A DNA stretch of 64,000 nucleotides, from contig NC_079241.1 of the NCBI RefSeq assembly GCF_028009165.1, positions 2,542,001 through 2,606,000 on the forward strand. The letters run 5' to 3'. The DNA is from Akanthomyces muscarius (lineage: Eukaryota; Ascomycota; Sordariomycetes; Hypocreales; Cordycipitaceae). Below, piece after piece: positions 1 through 11,194 of this stretch. Position numbers and translations under genes: made by a program. The notes beneath the pieces are model-generated. The model was not told where the DNA came from. It did not search any database and saw only the letters and a program-made list of their open reading frames with translations. Numbering within the stretch: position 1 is the stretch's first letter; every line of letters starts with the position of its first letter.

Positions 1-2029
1 TGCAATCGCCCTCAATAGTGCGCTTTCTCATTTTGCTGCCGTTTGCCTTTTCTCCGGCGCTGAGAGGTGTGAGGGCTGCTGCGGCCGACGATGTGCACTG
101 ATGCAGAGCTCCGTGGAGTGTGGCTGTTCCGTGGGATCGGTTGCTGGCGTCCCCGAGGCGGAGGTTGCCACGATTGGTGAAATGCAAGCCACGCGCGATA
201 ATAAGTTATTCAATGCTCCCCGTTTCGTAGTCTGCCCCTCTGTGGGAAAGCGCATGGACTCTGGCTTGTCTGGCTGAGAGGAACGGGTGATACCTTGTCG
301 CAGATCGTAAAGTGATGATTATTGGATCCGGAGGCCCCGATCTGCTTCGCAATGACAGGTTCACAATTAGTGTACATCAACATGCTCGAGTAACGAGGCA
401 TCTTTTCGAGAGGAGTAGCGGTTCGCGGTGCTACCTACGATTGGGACTTGTTTTACGAATCCTTGTTACGTGCAATGTGGAATAATGCACTATGGCGAGT
501 ACCAGTAGCATCGAGGGCTGAGTCTCAAGGTGACGGGGGCCATTGCTTGCGGAAATCCCATCCGCGGACGGGTCGAATCACTCTTCTCAGCTGCACCGGT
601 GCCCAGCCACTGGAATAGTTGATAGTTGACAGTGCCAAGCCGGTAAGGGGCAGTACGTGTTTCCTCACTAGCGAAATATTCATCACTACCTACCACTACA
701 GTCCGCTTCTGGCAGCGGCTAATCGGCCGAACAGGTGGGCGGGCAACACCACGGGAAGCAAAGCCACAAGGGCCGCGAATACGTCATTCCACCGTGGCAG
801 GTCGTGCGTGAACGCCCAATCCACCAAAAAAAAAAAGTCAAAGTACCTACCTTGCTACCTATCTACTGGTACTGCCCGGGCACGGGTAGCGATGAAAGCG
901 GAAGCGAGCATGATATCACGCTGCTGTCATGACGAACAGGAAGCTATCGAATCGCTCACCAAGGCTCAGAAATTAGGATCAGAAATGTCGATCCCTTTCA
1001 TTTCCAAATTTACAGAGCAATTTGCAGATGATGCCCGTCTTCCATCGGTGGCCATTCTCTACAGTAACAGTACGTGGTAGCCGATCCAGTGTGCTTTAGC
1101 ACCGAGGCCGCCGTAATGACACCAGGCAGGCTGAGCGCTGAAGCACCTTCACTGTGTTGTGTGCGTTAGCCTTGGCGTACCCCGCCAAGTGGCGCCGCTG
1201 CACTCAGAGCATTTTCAGGCTTCGCTCCAATTATCCAGCAAGGCGCCGCCCCTCTGTAAGTGGGCATTTTAGTGTGCTCCGTACAGCTTTAGCGCTTCCG
1301 GCGGCGACCCAGATTTAAAAAAAAAAAATCAGGCAGTGCTGTCACCGGGAGCTTGGGTGCCAGGTGCCTGGAGCTCCTTGGCCCCAGCCGTCCGTCATCT
1401 CAGTGTTGCCATGGCAGTCGCCTCAGCTTGCTGCTCGCAGGTCTATACCTAGCTGTGCAGACATTGGAGCAGCACAGAAACAAACCTCTTGTTGCGTCAA
1501 GTTCCCGCCGTACAAACCCTAGCTGGAACGCTGCCTTGATTGCTCCTTAACTAGGTACCCATCCGTAGATCAATTTGCAACCGGGCAATTGCCAGAACAA
1601 CTAGATAGGGCAGCTACATAATAAGCTCTCAGCATGCTCCAGGTAGTTACCGCCTGAGGCAATTGGAGACGCCATAGCTCGAACAGTAGTTTTGTTGCTG
1701 CTCCACCCCCTTCGGTCCCTCCTCCTCCAGCGACCACTGACCAGTTTGCCAGTCCAGTCTCACTCCGTCTCCATCTGTTTCCCACCCAAATTCAACCAAC
1801 ACGGCGGATCCCATCCTCCTCACTAAACTTTCGCTACCGCCGAACGTCCTGTTTCCATTCCGCCCCTCCCCTCCCACACCCCCCCAATTGGCAAGCCAAG
1901 TGGTTTGACTGCCGAAACCACTTCTGCTACCACCTATGTGCTAAGGGAGAGAGAGAGGGCTGCATTGATCCAAGACATTAGTTCGGCTCACGTTTTTTTT
2001 TATAGCTTAATACCAGCGCCGTCTCCGCC
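1..2029. other. Intergenic region upstream of the SLM1-type gene
   Basis: I see no convincing gene here. The open frames are short, have no recognisable family and no plausible splice partners. The stretch holds A-runs near 825 and 1316, a CTAGGTACC palindrome core at 1551-1559, and a GA run near 1947. The last few hundred bases are CT-rich, as expected for the promoter and leader of the gene that starts at 2030. Confidence 0.6.
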
Positions 2030-4819
2030 ATGGACACGGACGCTCCTCATCAGTTACATCATCCCCCGGAACCCAGCTCGCTCGCCGGCCACGATCCTCA
2101 CCACCAGCTTCAAAACCACCATCCGCACGCCAGCTACCTCGAGCAGGAGGCGCCTCCAACTACGCACGACTACAGCGCATACACTGCCGACCATTACCAT
2201 TTCCAGCCGCCCTCTGGCCGCTTTACCGAAGAGTGGGACGCCAGCCAGCGTGGAAGCTCCATCATAGACGGTCACCGCCCAAACAACAAGCTCGCCATGC
2301 AGCGCACTGCGTCCATCAGCAGTTATGCTGCCGGCGACGACACGAACTTGCCCATCAGGAACAACACTCTGAGAAAGAAGGGCTCTGTTCGCCGCGCCGG
2401 GAGTCTCGGTCGCAGCGCCAGCCGCCGCAGCAATAGAGCGGGCAGCGTCCGCAGCCTCGCTCTCCAGTCCTCCTCAGACCGTGATGAGGGTCACAGCGCC
2501 TTCTACTGCCCTGTTCCTACCTCCGGCAATCCCACCACCATTCTCGCTGAGAGATTCCAGAGTAAGTTTCACCCTATGCAGCATTGTGCAACAAGCTCCC
2601 ACCGCGCTGTCGAGGGCTACCACAGCGTCCCCAATCAGACCCCTTTGCTGACCTCTTCTGTCTGATTGCAGCCTGGAGGAAATTTCTCAAGGACTTGATT
2701 GCCTATTTCCGCGAAATCCAGAGCCACTATGAGCAGCGCGCCAAGTCCCTGACCAAGCTCGGCAACGCTGCCAACAATGTGCCCTCTCCAGACAGCTTTC
2801 TCAAGTCTGCCGGCATTGATGACGCTCTGCAGCTCCTTCGCTCGTACAATAGAACTGCCGTTCAAGAAGCGCAAAAGTCCAAGGAGATTGAAGAGGATGT
2901 CATCCTCGCACTCACTGGCCTGCGAAGCGATCTACAGCAGAAGATCAAGGAAATCAAACAGCTCTCTGGCGATTTCAAGAACTCTGTAGAGAAGGAGATG
3001 GGTGCTACGTCCAAGGCTGTCAGTGCCCTTGCTGATGTCCTCGATAAGAATGAGGTCGACTCTTCCTCCACCACGGGCAAACAGGATCCCTTCCTTCTTC
3101 GCCTCGCCGTTGATCGTCAGGTCGAGCGCCAAATTGACGAGGAGAACTATTTGCACCAAGTATGTCCACGCTTTCCTTTCTGTCAATGCACATACATCTA
3201 ACCCTTTCGCAAGGCGTACCTGAACCTTGAGGGCTCTGGACGAGAGCTTGAGTCTATTGTCGTCGGCGAGATCCAAAAAGCTTACAACGCCTATGCTGGT
3301 ATCCTTAAGCGAGAAGCCGACAACGCCCTGAATGTTGTCGGTGAACTGCGCGAGGGTCCTATTGCCATGCCCAAAGATCAAGAATGGATCCACTTCGTCA
3401 CCCACGAGGATCAAGTTGTCGATCCTACCATGCCTCTGCGTGCGCCCGACCAGATTCACTATCCTGGCCAAGACCACTTGTCCGCACAAGAGATTCGCGC
3501 TGGACTGCTGGAACGCAAGAGCAAGTACCTCAAGAGCTACACAGCCGGCTGGTGAGTACCATGATTTAAGCAGCCCAAAACCATAGACTAACGCAGGCAG
3601 GTATGTTCTTTCTTCTACTCACCTTCATGAATTCAAGTCGGCAGACAAGAACCAAGCACCCGTCATGTCGCTCTACTTGCCCGAGCAGAAAGTTGGCTCC
3701 CACTCGGAAGATGGTAGCTCCTCCAACAAGTTTATTCTCAAGGGACGCCAGACCGGTGGCATGCACCGTGGCCACACCTGGGTTTTCCGCGCGGAGAGCC
3801 ACGACACCATGCTAGCCTGGTATGAGGATATCAAGGCTTTGACCGAAAAGTCTCCCGAGGAACGCCATCAATTTGTCCGCACCCACTCCAGAAGTCTCAG
3901 CCGCTCCTCGCGCCGCTCAGCAAGATCGGCCAGTAGCGACGGCCTCGACGATGAAGACGAGGAGCCCTTTACAGGCGGCGAAGTCGACACCAATCCCACT
4001 GCGCGTGCGGATGCGGCTCCCAGACGACCTGAACCAGGTGGGCGGTTTCCATCCGATCTTCAAGTCATGACGCAGCGCGGCTTACACGCGTCCCAATCGC
4101 CCTCTAGCCTAAGCTCTGGTGCCCAGGATTATCCATCGGATGCCAATGTGATTGCCGCGGCGGGCGCTCTGCCGGGATCTCACTCTCGTGACGGCGCCTA
4201 CCAAGACAACTATGGATATGGCGGTGGGTCCGGCTACACCCCGATGGACGAAGTGTCGTCTCAGGCGGCCATTGCCCACCAGCAGGCGCAGTATGATGGT
4301 GTTAACCCTTATACCAGCGAGCCGGTGCAGCAGCGCGAGGCGGAGGGCGGTAATTTAGGTGGGGGACATGACGCAGTCCCAATTGTAGTTGCAAATACCC
4401 GAGTCAACGGTGACGGCCAAGAGGCGTACCAGGCGACTCCTGACGCTGCCGTGGCAGCTGAATTCAGCGATCCTATTAATAGCAAAACTTATACCACGAC
4501 GGGCGTCAATGACGACGAAGTCAAAAACATCTCGGCGGCCGCAGCTGCGGCGGCGATTGTCGATGCGGAGGAAGTCCCCAGGTCCGAAACGCCGGTAGCT
4601 GTTCAGAATAAGGCCCTCCAGGTGGTTCCCGAGTCGGAGACTGCCGCCCACATCACGCCTCTCGAGACACCCATTGGCGAAGATCTACCCAAACGCTCCA
4701 ACAGACCTGAAGGTCACCGAACCGATAGCATTGTAACGATTTCCAACCTTGACATTCCCGGTCAGTTTCCCAAGGGAGGTTCCACCGCCAACGGAAGCAC
4801 TACCAATGCTACCGCATGA
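2030..4819 (+). CDS. SLM1: SLM1/SLM2-type BAR-like and PH-domain protein (PI(4,5)P2-binding, TORC2/eisosome-linked)
   Basis: Exons are 2030-2561, 2672-3159, 3214-3551 and 3601-4819, giving 858 aa. All three introns start GTAAGT, GTATGT or GTGAGT and end in AG. The N-terminal ~175 residues are His/Pro/Ser-rich and end in a basic Ser/Arg segment. Residues about 178-420 form a helical BAR-like region (begins TWRKFLKDLIAYF). Residues about 435-560 form a PH domain (AGLLERKSKYLKSYTAGW, then WVFRAESHDTMLAWYEDI); intron 3 splits its first Trp codon. The tail is acidic and low-complexity with Ala and Gln. In yeast, Slm1/Slm2 bind PI(4,5)P2 at the plasma membrane and link TORC2 to actin and sphingolipid control; the same role is inferred here. 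Start chosen because it opens the longest in-frame first exon after a CT-rich leader. The family assignment is secure; the exact cellular role is by analogy. Confidence 0.88.
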
Positions 4820-6123
4820 GATTTTACGGCTTTGACACTCTGACTTATGATGCCCTACTTTCGTTCTAGTTTCTTTATCCTTTCCCTTGCACTTTGTTTT
4901 TGCGCTTTTTTTAAAGACGAGTCTTTCTAATATTTCCTATATTTTCTCTTGCTCATTTCTTCGACGATTACGCTCAACTGCTCTTTTTTTTGCCAGGATA
5001 TGAATTTGCAACAGTGCTTTCCATGTATAGTATATGCTGGGATGTGGAAGGAAAATGTGCTTGGTCCGGGCATTGATTCGAATGCTTTTTGCCAGCAGCA
5101 AAGACTGTTTATTGTTTACTGTTCTGGAGGTTGAAGTTGACGGTGTCATGTGCCTGGGATAAGTTTTGTTTAGAAGCTCTCAGCTTTCTAATTTCTTGCA
5201 AATTATCAATATCTTCTCAAGATCATGAATGCAGGTGATTCTAACGGGTCGCTCCCCTTCAACCGTCATGATTCTGCTCCGCCTAAGCATATTGCATACG
5301 AAACACCTGGTTGCCTCTATCTTGGCGACGCAGCTGCTATGATCCCGACATTTGTTCCATGTAGCTATACCAGGGAGGCAAACAGTTTGTAGATTGTGTG
5401 TATTCGAGTGCAAGCTTACGCTTCTGTTTGAACGTTTTGCTCGCCTGACATCTTTGCTGCAGAAGATATGATGAAAGTGTCACTCGAAGTACTTCAGAGG
5501 AGTCATCTTTTATTGGTAGCTGTGATTGTCTCATGCTGATACTGGTGCAGCGTCTCAGTGTAGGGCTACAGTCTGTTACAGGTCTAAGCAGGCGGTCACC
5601 TGCCATCCCAGCCACCCGGGACCAATATAGGTGAGTAAGCCAACGTTCCTATGAAGCGCAGCCCAACTCAAGTTTGGTTTTGGTCAAACTTATTTTCATC
5701 GTTTTCCTTATGTTCTTACCTTCTTATTTGTCTAACTGCAAGTAGATATTTACACAGGGACGCATAAGAAGATCTCTCCCGCGGACGAGTGGATCAGTCG
5801 GCTAAACAGTAAATCCGCTTCAGCCAATCAAAGCCCACCACTCAGAAAAAAGTAGCTTCCGCCTGTACAGAAATCACCTTACTCAGGAAAAATTTCACAC
5901 AAAAAAAGTGCCACACTACTGGAGAAGACTCCGAGTGAAGCCGCCTTTTTTCTTCTCTTCCTCTAACCTCCACACTGAAATTGTTCTTGACGAGCATTGA
6001 CACTCGGCATTCTTCGACGAAAGGAAGTCGAGTCACTGGGGGAGAGTATTTGGATTTCCCACGAATTTACTACGTCCTCAAGCGAAACCGAAACATAGTC
6101 GACGGTCGACGCATCGAAAAATC
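4820..6123. other. Intergenic: SLM1-type 3' region and GAR1 promoter
   Basis: No gene recognised. The first ~400 bases are T-rich 3' flank. The last ~250 bases are the GAR1 leader, which contains GAAAAATTTC at 5887-5896, an element resembling the yeast rRNA-processing element. Confidence 0.6.
5887..5896 (+). promoter_or_regulatory. RRPE-like element (GAAAAATTTC) upstream of GAR1
   Basis: GAAAAATTTC lies about 230 bp before the GAR1 start. It resembles the yeast RRPE consensus (AAAAWTTTT) found before ribosome-biogenesis genes. Matching cores occur before UTP22 and RRP14 in this window. The function is inferred only. Confidence 0.35.
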
Positions 6124-7141
6124 ATGTCTTTCCGAGGCGGCTCCCGTGGTGGCCGCGGTGGTGGTACGTTGATGCCTTGAGGACGACGCCAGGTCCTTTC
6201 TTCTTAGATCACCCACTGCAATGAGGATTACCGCTACCGCTGTCGTGTCGAATTGGCTCGTCGAGGCTTGAGATGACTTGGGAGCGTGCAATGCGGTCAT
6301 GAAGCACCAGACATCTTAAGTCGCCCCACGATGCGGCAGGGAGATCAATTGCAGAAACAGGCTCTAGAAAACGACGGCGATGTCTTTCTACTCCCGAAAT
6401 ATCGCTAATTAATTGAATGTAGGCCGTGGTGGTTACCAGCAGCGTGACTTTGGCCCGCCCGCCACAGTTCAAGGTACGAATAAACGACTACAAATCCCAA
6501 ACTCAAGAGCCTGGGCTCTGACAGCGCGGCGGCGCAATACATTACGAACAGATCACTGACTTTGTACCGCAGAAATGGGCAAGTTTATGCACGCATGCGA
6601 GGGCGAGATGATCTGCGAGTCCATCAACCCCAAGGTGCCCCAGTTCAACGCGCAAATCTTCCTCGAGAACAAGACGGCCGTCGGCAAGGTCGACGAGATC
6701 CTCGGCCCCATCAACCAGGTCTACTTCACCATCAAGCCCTCCGAGGGCATTCAGGCCACCTCCTTCAAGGAGGGCGACAAGTTCTTCATCGCCCCCGAAA
6801 AGACCCTCCCCCTCGACCGCTTCCTGCCCAAGCCCAAGCCCGCGCCTGGTGCGCCCAAGCCTAAGCGTGCTGGTGGTGCCGGCCGTGGTGGTCCCCGTGG
6901 CGGCGGCGGCTTTGGCGGTCGCGGCGGCGGTCGCGGTGGCTTTGGCGGTCGCGGAGGCGGTCGCGGAGGCTCTGGCGGCTTCTCTCGTGGCGGTGGTCGT
7001 GGCGGTGGTGGTTTCGGTGGTGGTGGTTTCGGCGGCCGTGGTGGTGGCCGTGGCGGCTCCGGCGGTTTCTCTCGCGGCGGTGGTCGCGGCGGCAGCGGCG
7101 GCTTCAGCCGTGGTGGTGGTGGTTTCAGCCGAGGCCGGTAA
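6124..7141 (+). CDS. GAR1: H/ACA snoRNP subunit GAR1
   Basis: Exons are 6124-6163, 6423-6473 and 6573-7141, giving 219 aa. GAR1 is one of four core proteins of H/ACA ribonucleoproteins, which pseudouridylate rRNA in the nucleolus. The conserved core spans about residues 15-115 ([20 protein letters not shown], then [20 protein letters not shown], then the Lys/Pro-rich exit). It is flanked by glycine/arginine-rich tails: a short one encoded by exon 1 and a long one from about residue 130 to the end, made of repeated GGRGG and GGFSRGG blocks. The exon 1 start is set by [10 protein letters not shown], the usual N-terminal GAR tail. Intron 1 is 259 nt, unusually long for this window; intron 2 is 99 nt. 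The RGG tail is very GC-rich. Identification is firm. Confidence 0.95.
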
Positions 7142-7823
7142 TCACACAGCTTTGGTCTTGGAGGAGAGTACGTCTCAGGAGCGAGAAATTGTGAGATGCC
7201 ATGATGGATCAATGGAGTGGCTAAGGAATGGGCTCAACACGGCGTTATACGGCTATTTTTTTTCTTCACTGTTCACGCTTCCTTATACATTACTGCGCTT
7301 TACCCGTTAAACAAGTCTTTGAATCTAAAGTGCCAAATAAATACGTCTAAAGCAGTAAGGCCGACTCAGGCTTCAAGATTTAATCTTCACGGGCCTTTAC
7401 GAAAACAGCATGAGCGCATTGAGCGGTTGCAGCATGATGTGCAAGTGATGAGGGCGGTGTGGTGCGACGCAAAAATCCCAATGTTGAAGGGGGTATCATG
7501 TATGTAACATACGGTATACTGAGACGTACTGCAGCTGGCTCCCTACTTTACCTACTATGGGCACGAGTGACTTGAGTGACACAAGGCACTTCCCGTTCCT
7601 GCCACGCCCAGCTCTGACAAAACAAGACGGCGTCTTTCAATTATCTCGTGTATGGTTCTCCACGACTCCATTTTTCACTCTCAACCCCAGGCCTTTCTTG
7701 AAGATTCGTCGTCGGTCCTTGGCTCGATAACCAAAAACACGTCACACAATGAAACTATCCAGCGCACAAACAACGCTACAGTACTAGCGAGGGTCCAACT
7801 TGTCGACCCCATGCAGGTTTTGC
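7142..7823. other. Convergent 3' flanks of GAR1 and phosphatidylserine synthase
   Basis: No gene seen. An AATAAA lies at 7336-7341, about 195 bp after the GAR1 stop, and may be its polyadenylation signal. The remainder is unremarkable. Confidence 0.55.
7336..7341 (+). terminator. Possible GAR1 polyadenylation signal (AATAAA)
   Basis: Canonical AATAAA downstream of the GAR1 stop. Fungal genes use this hexamer loosely, so the assignment is tentative. Confidence 0.3.
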
Positions 7824-8846
7824 TTAAGGCTTAGGTATGCGGATCGTCTTGCTGGTCATGAGGCAGCCGTGGATCATGAACAGGAGCACAGCGGGGTGGA
7901 ACTCGAGGGGTGTACCCTGCAGCCAGACGCCAAAGGGGACGCTCTCGAGAATCCAGCCATTGTACAGCCAGTAAGCCATTACTCCATCGAGAGCCAGTGA
8001 GGTCGGGATCGGGGTGCCCTCGAAAAATTTGCTCTTGCCTGTATCGTCCTTGGGAAGGACGGCGACGGTGACGTTGAAGCGCGCGAGTCGGGTCAGGCCG
8101 CAGAGGACGAAAAAGGTCAAGCCGACCGTGTCGGCGAGCGATCGGAGACCAATGGTGAAGGCGACCATGGCGGGCGCGACACCAAAGGATATCTAGAAGT
8201 TGGTATTTGTTAACAATGTATACGACCCAGACGTAGTATAGTATGGCGCACGTACCAGATCAGCCAGAGAGTCGAGCTCTTGGCCCATGAGACTGCTCTT
8301 CTTCCTCCAGCGCGCGACCTTGCCGTCGAAAGCATCGAAGAAGAAGCCAAAGGGCAGGAAGTAAAGAGCAAGCCAGATATTTCCGTGGGCAGTGGGGTCG
8401 ACATGGAGGCAGTAACGCAGCGAAGAGAAGATGGACATGACGCCGCAAAAGCCTTTTTCATACTGTCAGCTTTTGCTTCTCTACAAGTGTACACGGGGGC
8501 GGTGTAGCTTGAAGCTGCTGAGCAAGGGTAGAAGAATGAAATTCTCCGAGGGGGGAACATACCATTCATGAGGGTGATGAGATCGGCCAAATGCATGGCG
8601 CGGACGAGGGAAAAGTGACCAACGTCAGCGGAGAGCAACGTCTTTTGCTTGTCGACAGCTAGAAAACAAGTAAGGTTAGCGGCGTGGCCGCCCTGCGCGC
8701 GTTGTAGAAGGTCGTTGATTTGTTGCAGGCTGATACTACAGCGCCAGACGATCAAGGGGGCAAAGTAACATACCAGGCTGATTCACGAGAGCAGCGTCCT
8801 TGTCCAGGCCACCATTGGAGGCGCCCGCACTTGTTCGCTTCGACAT
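7824..8846 (-). CDS. CHO1: CDP-diacylglycerol--serine O-phosphatidyltransferase (phosphatidylserine synthase)
   Basis: Minus-strand exons are 8846-8774, 8658-8563, 8452-8256 and 8192-7824, giving 244 aa. The enzyme makes phosphatidylserine from CDP-diacylglycerol and serine in the ER membrane, the first step of the de novo route to phosphatidylethanolamine and phosphatidylcholine. The CDP-alcohol phosphatidyltransferase signature is complete: D99-G-x2-A-R104-x8-G113-x3-D117-x3-D121. Several hydrophobic segments follow, as expected for a polytopic membrane enzyme. All splice sites agree in phase and the junctions (for example LITLMNG joined to FCGVMSI) restore continuous family sequence. The start gives [10 protein letters not shown], a short hydrophilic N-terminus. 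Regulation by inositol, known in yeast, cannot be read from this sequence. Confidence 0.92.
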
Positions 8847-10359
8847 GATTTTGCGGGCGGCAAAGCGCTGGCGAGGGTCGTTGGGTGGCGAGGGAGAAAA
8901 AAAAACCGGTAGCTTGGTCGCTAACCGTAGGTGAAGAGGATAATAGCTGCGTGTCTTGCGATGATGCTGTTCAAAAACGATGCTGTGACAAATTTGGTGT
9001 GTGGACGTTGAAGAATGAGGCTGAAAAGAGGTCGAGGATTGGTGACATCAACGACGCGAAGAAAAAAGTTGGGGGTGGGAGGAGCAGCAACAGGGAAGCG
9101 AGCAAGCTAGGCAGGTACTTACCTCGTGAGGTCGCTGTGCAGAAGCGGTGCAGAGCGGCGGGGCTAGGAGGACAGGCGTTGTGGCTTGGCTTGCAAGCTT
9201 GGTACCTACAGCATGTGTGTGGCAGTGGCCAGCGGGGAGCTTCTCGCCGGCCTGTAGGCGTCCGGCAGTGTGCTGTGGTTACCTAACGTAGGCCCCTAGG
9301 TTGCAAGTACCTTTACCTAGGTAGGTATCTACCTACCTAGGCACAGTGCCGGTGCAAGTGCAGATGCAGATGCAGCGGCCGGCGCCACTCAACTGCCTTG
9401 GTGGGGTCACCAGTTGTCTCCATCGGCCGTGGCTTGCCGCTCGCCAGCCAAGTGGCGCTCTGTTTATACAAAAAAAAAGAAAAAAAAAGAAAAAACTACT
9501 GGACAAAATAGAGAGTCAGGGAGAGGAAGGCAGGGTCAGAGAATTCAGCATGTATAGAATGCATAAAGATGCGAGCAAACAATAGCATTGCCGACCATTA
9601 CTCCGTAACAATATCCGAACCAGCTCAACAATTCAGCCGCGCTGTAGCTGCCGCTAGTGCCTCACTACCCAACTCTGTTCTAATTCATGCCTTCATCTCA
9701 ACGTTTCCAGCATGTGAACCGCCATGTCTGTGACTCTCGCATTGACTGGCCCAACACCATTATGTGCTCATCCCGCAGACCACACAGTCACAGCTTGTAG
9801 CTGGCACAAGCAAATGCTTGCCGACTCGTCGTTGTGCAACCGTCATGCGCCACAACGCTCTCTTACACGCTGCCGTTGAATACGCTCGGCCTTGGACCGT
9901 GCTGTAAGCTTTTCAGTGTCGCCCGCGTGCTGCTATTCCTTCATCGACATGTGACTGCCAGGTTTCAGTTGCCGCTTCTTGCAGCGTTCTTTGCTTCACC
10001 GGCCTGCCCTACCGCATACGCTGCTGAATTAGCGTACAACTTCCGGTTCCTTTCCAGCCTTCAAAGATAGAGGACGTCGTGAAGTCCGAGAATATAAATC
10101 TTTCAATGTGGGCTAATCACAAAGTGCCCCGACTTACACCAACGCGGCGCCACACGATCCATGAAGCACCGCTTTGCATCTTTCAGTTGCAATTGCACAA
10201 TCAAAACGTGTAAGGAAACAGATAGTAATATTCAAATATTTTAGGACTACATCATGAGATACCAATTTCGGCGGGTCGGTGGGCACGCTTACAGCGCAAC
10301 CAAACACAACCCCATCCTATACAAAGTCTCGACCTCGTACAATTACACAAAACAGCCAT
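8847..10359. other. Intergenic: phosphatidylserine synthase upstream region and NLP 3' flank
   Basis: No gene recognised. It holds a perfect 12-bp inverted repeat (9316-9341) and A-rich tracts at 9470-9495. Confidence 0.55.
9316..9341. repeat. Perfect 12-bp inverted repeat of the TACCTAGG family
   Basis: CCTAGGTAGGTA at 9316-9327 is followed by a 2-bp spacer and its exact reverse complement TACCTACCTAGG at 9330-9341. It is the longest perfect member of a palindrome family scattered through intergenic DNA of this window. Confidence 0.8.
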
Positions 10360-11194
10360 TTACTCGTCCTTGGCAGGGTCAAAGCCGGGGACACCATCGC
10401 CAGCCGCCGCCTTGAGCGAGTCGGTAAATTCGTCATCCAGCTTGGGACCCACACCGCCCTTGAAGGCGTTGAGCATCTTGTTCTTAAGGTCCTCGCTGGG
10501 CCACTTGTTCCAGCCGATGAGCGGCGCGCGGAAAAAGTCCTTGCGAGGGTTCTCCGGGTGAGCAATGTCGTCGTCATTGGCGAAGCGGTAGCAGTGAGTG
10601 CCTGCACCGTCCTTGTGATACACTAGCAGGGGGTGGTTGTCCCGCTTAGGGAAGTCGTTGCGCGCGTTGCTGTACTTGCCGTGGCATGACGGCGCAACAC
10701 GCACCACATCGTTGCCCTTTGTAAAGACGACAATATTCTCCCAATCATGGCGATGCCCTCCCGCGAAGGTCCCCGAGACCGATTGATCTTTTTCATAATA
10801 TGTCTCGTACATGGTAGCACAAATTCCGTTATTGCAGCGCTTGCGCGAATACGAGTTGGCATTGTCGAGCTGGTGAGGATCGCGACAGTCGCCCTGGGGG
10901 GTGCCGGTAGCGCCGTGGCCGGGGTTGGTCTGTGTAACCACATAAGTCAGTTGCCGCGTCTAATATGGTTCAGAAAACCGGGAAATCACTCACCTTGCCA
11001 TCCTTGTTAATGGCGGACGTCTGGTAGCAGCCGTCGCTGTCAAAGTCGAGTAGAGGCTGGTGGTCGATCTCGAACTGGTCGGCGCTCTCGTCGAGGGCGC
11101 CAATGACGTCTCTCTTTGCCGCGGAGATCTCAGCGATTGGACTGGCGCTGGCAATGGCCAGCATACCAGAGAGGGCAATGAGCTTAGCTTGCAT
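10360..11194 (-). CDS. Secreted NLP / NPP1-type necrosis-inducing-like protein
   Basis: Minus-strand exons are 11194-10994 and 10929-10360, giving 256 aa. The intron is GTGAGT..CAG, phase 0. Residues 1 to about 18 look like a signal peptide (hydrophobic core, then Ala/Ser residues before a predicted cleavage), so the protein should be secreted. The diagnostic NLP heptapeptide GHRHDWE is at residues 125-131, preceded by a cysteine pair (C99 and C104). NLPs adopt a lectin-like fold; some members damage plant membranes while many fungal ones are not cytotoxic, so activity cannot be inferred. The start at 11194 is preferred over an in-frame upstream Met because it places the signal peptide at the N-terminus. 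Neighbours give no functional context. No break or truncation is seen. Confidence 0.9.

Noticed and set aside
619..1080. Plus-strand open frame of 153 codons
   Set aside because: No motif and interrupted by an A-run that encodes KKKK; no splice context.
5781..5818. GCGGA...TCCGC stem with tRNA-like look
   Set aside because: No B box and no acceptor/T-stem arrangement; a chance hairpin.
9117..9133. TACTTACCT resembling the 5' end of U1 snRNA
   Set aside because: The following sequence does not match U1 and no Sm site was seen.
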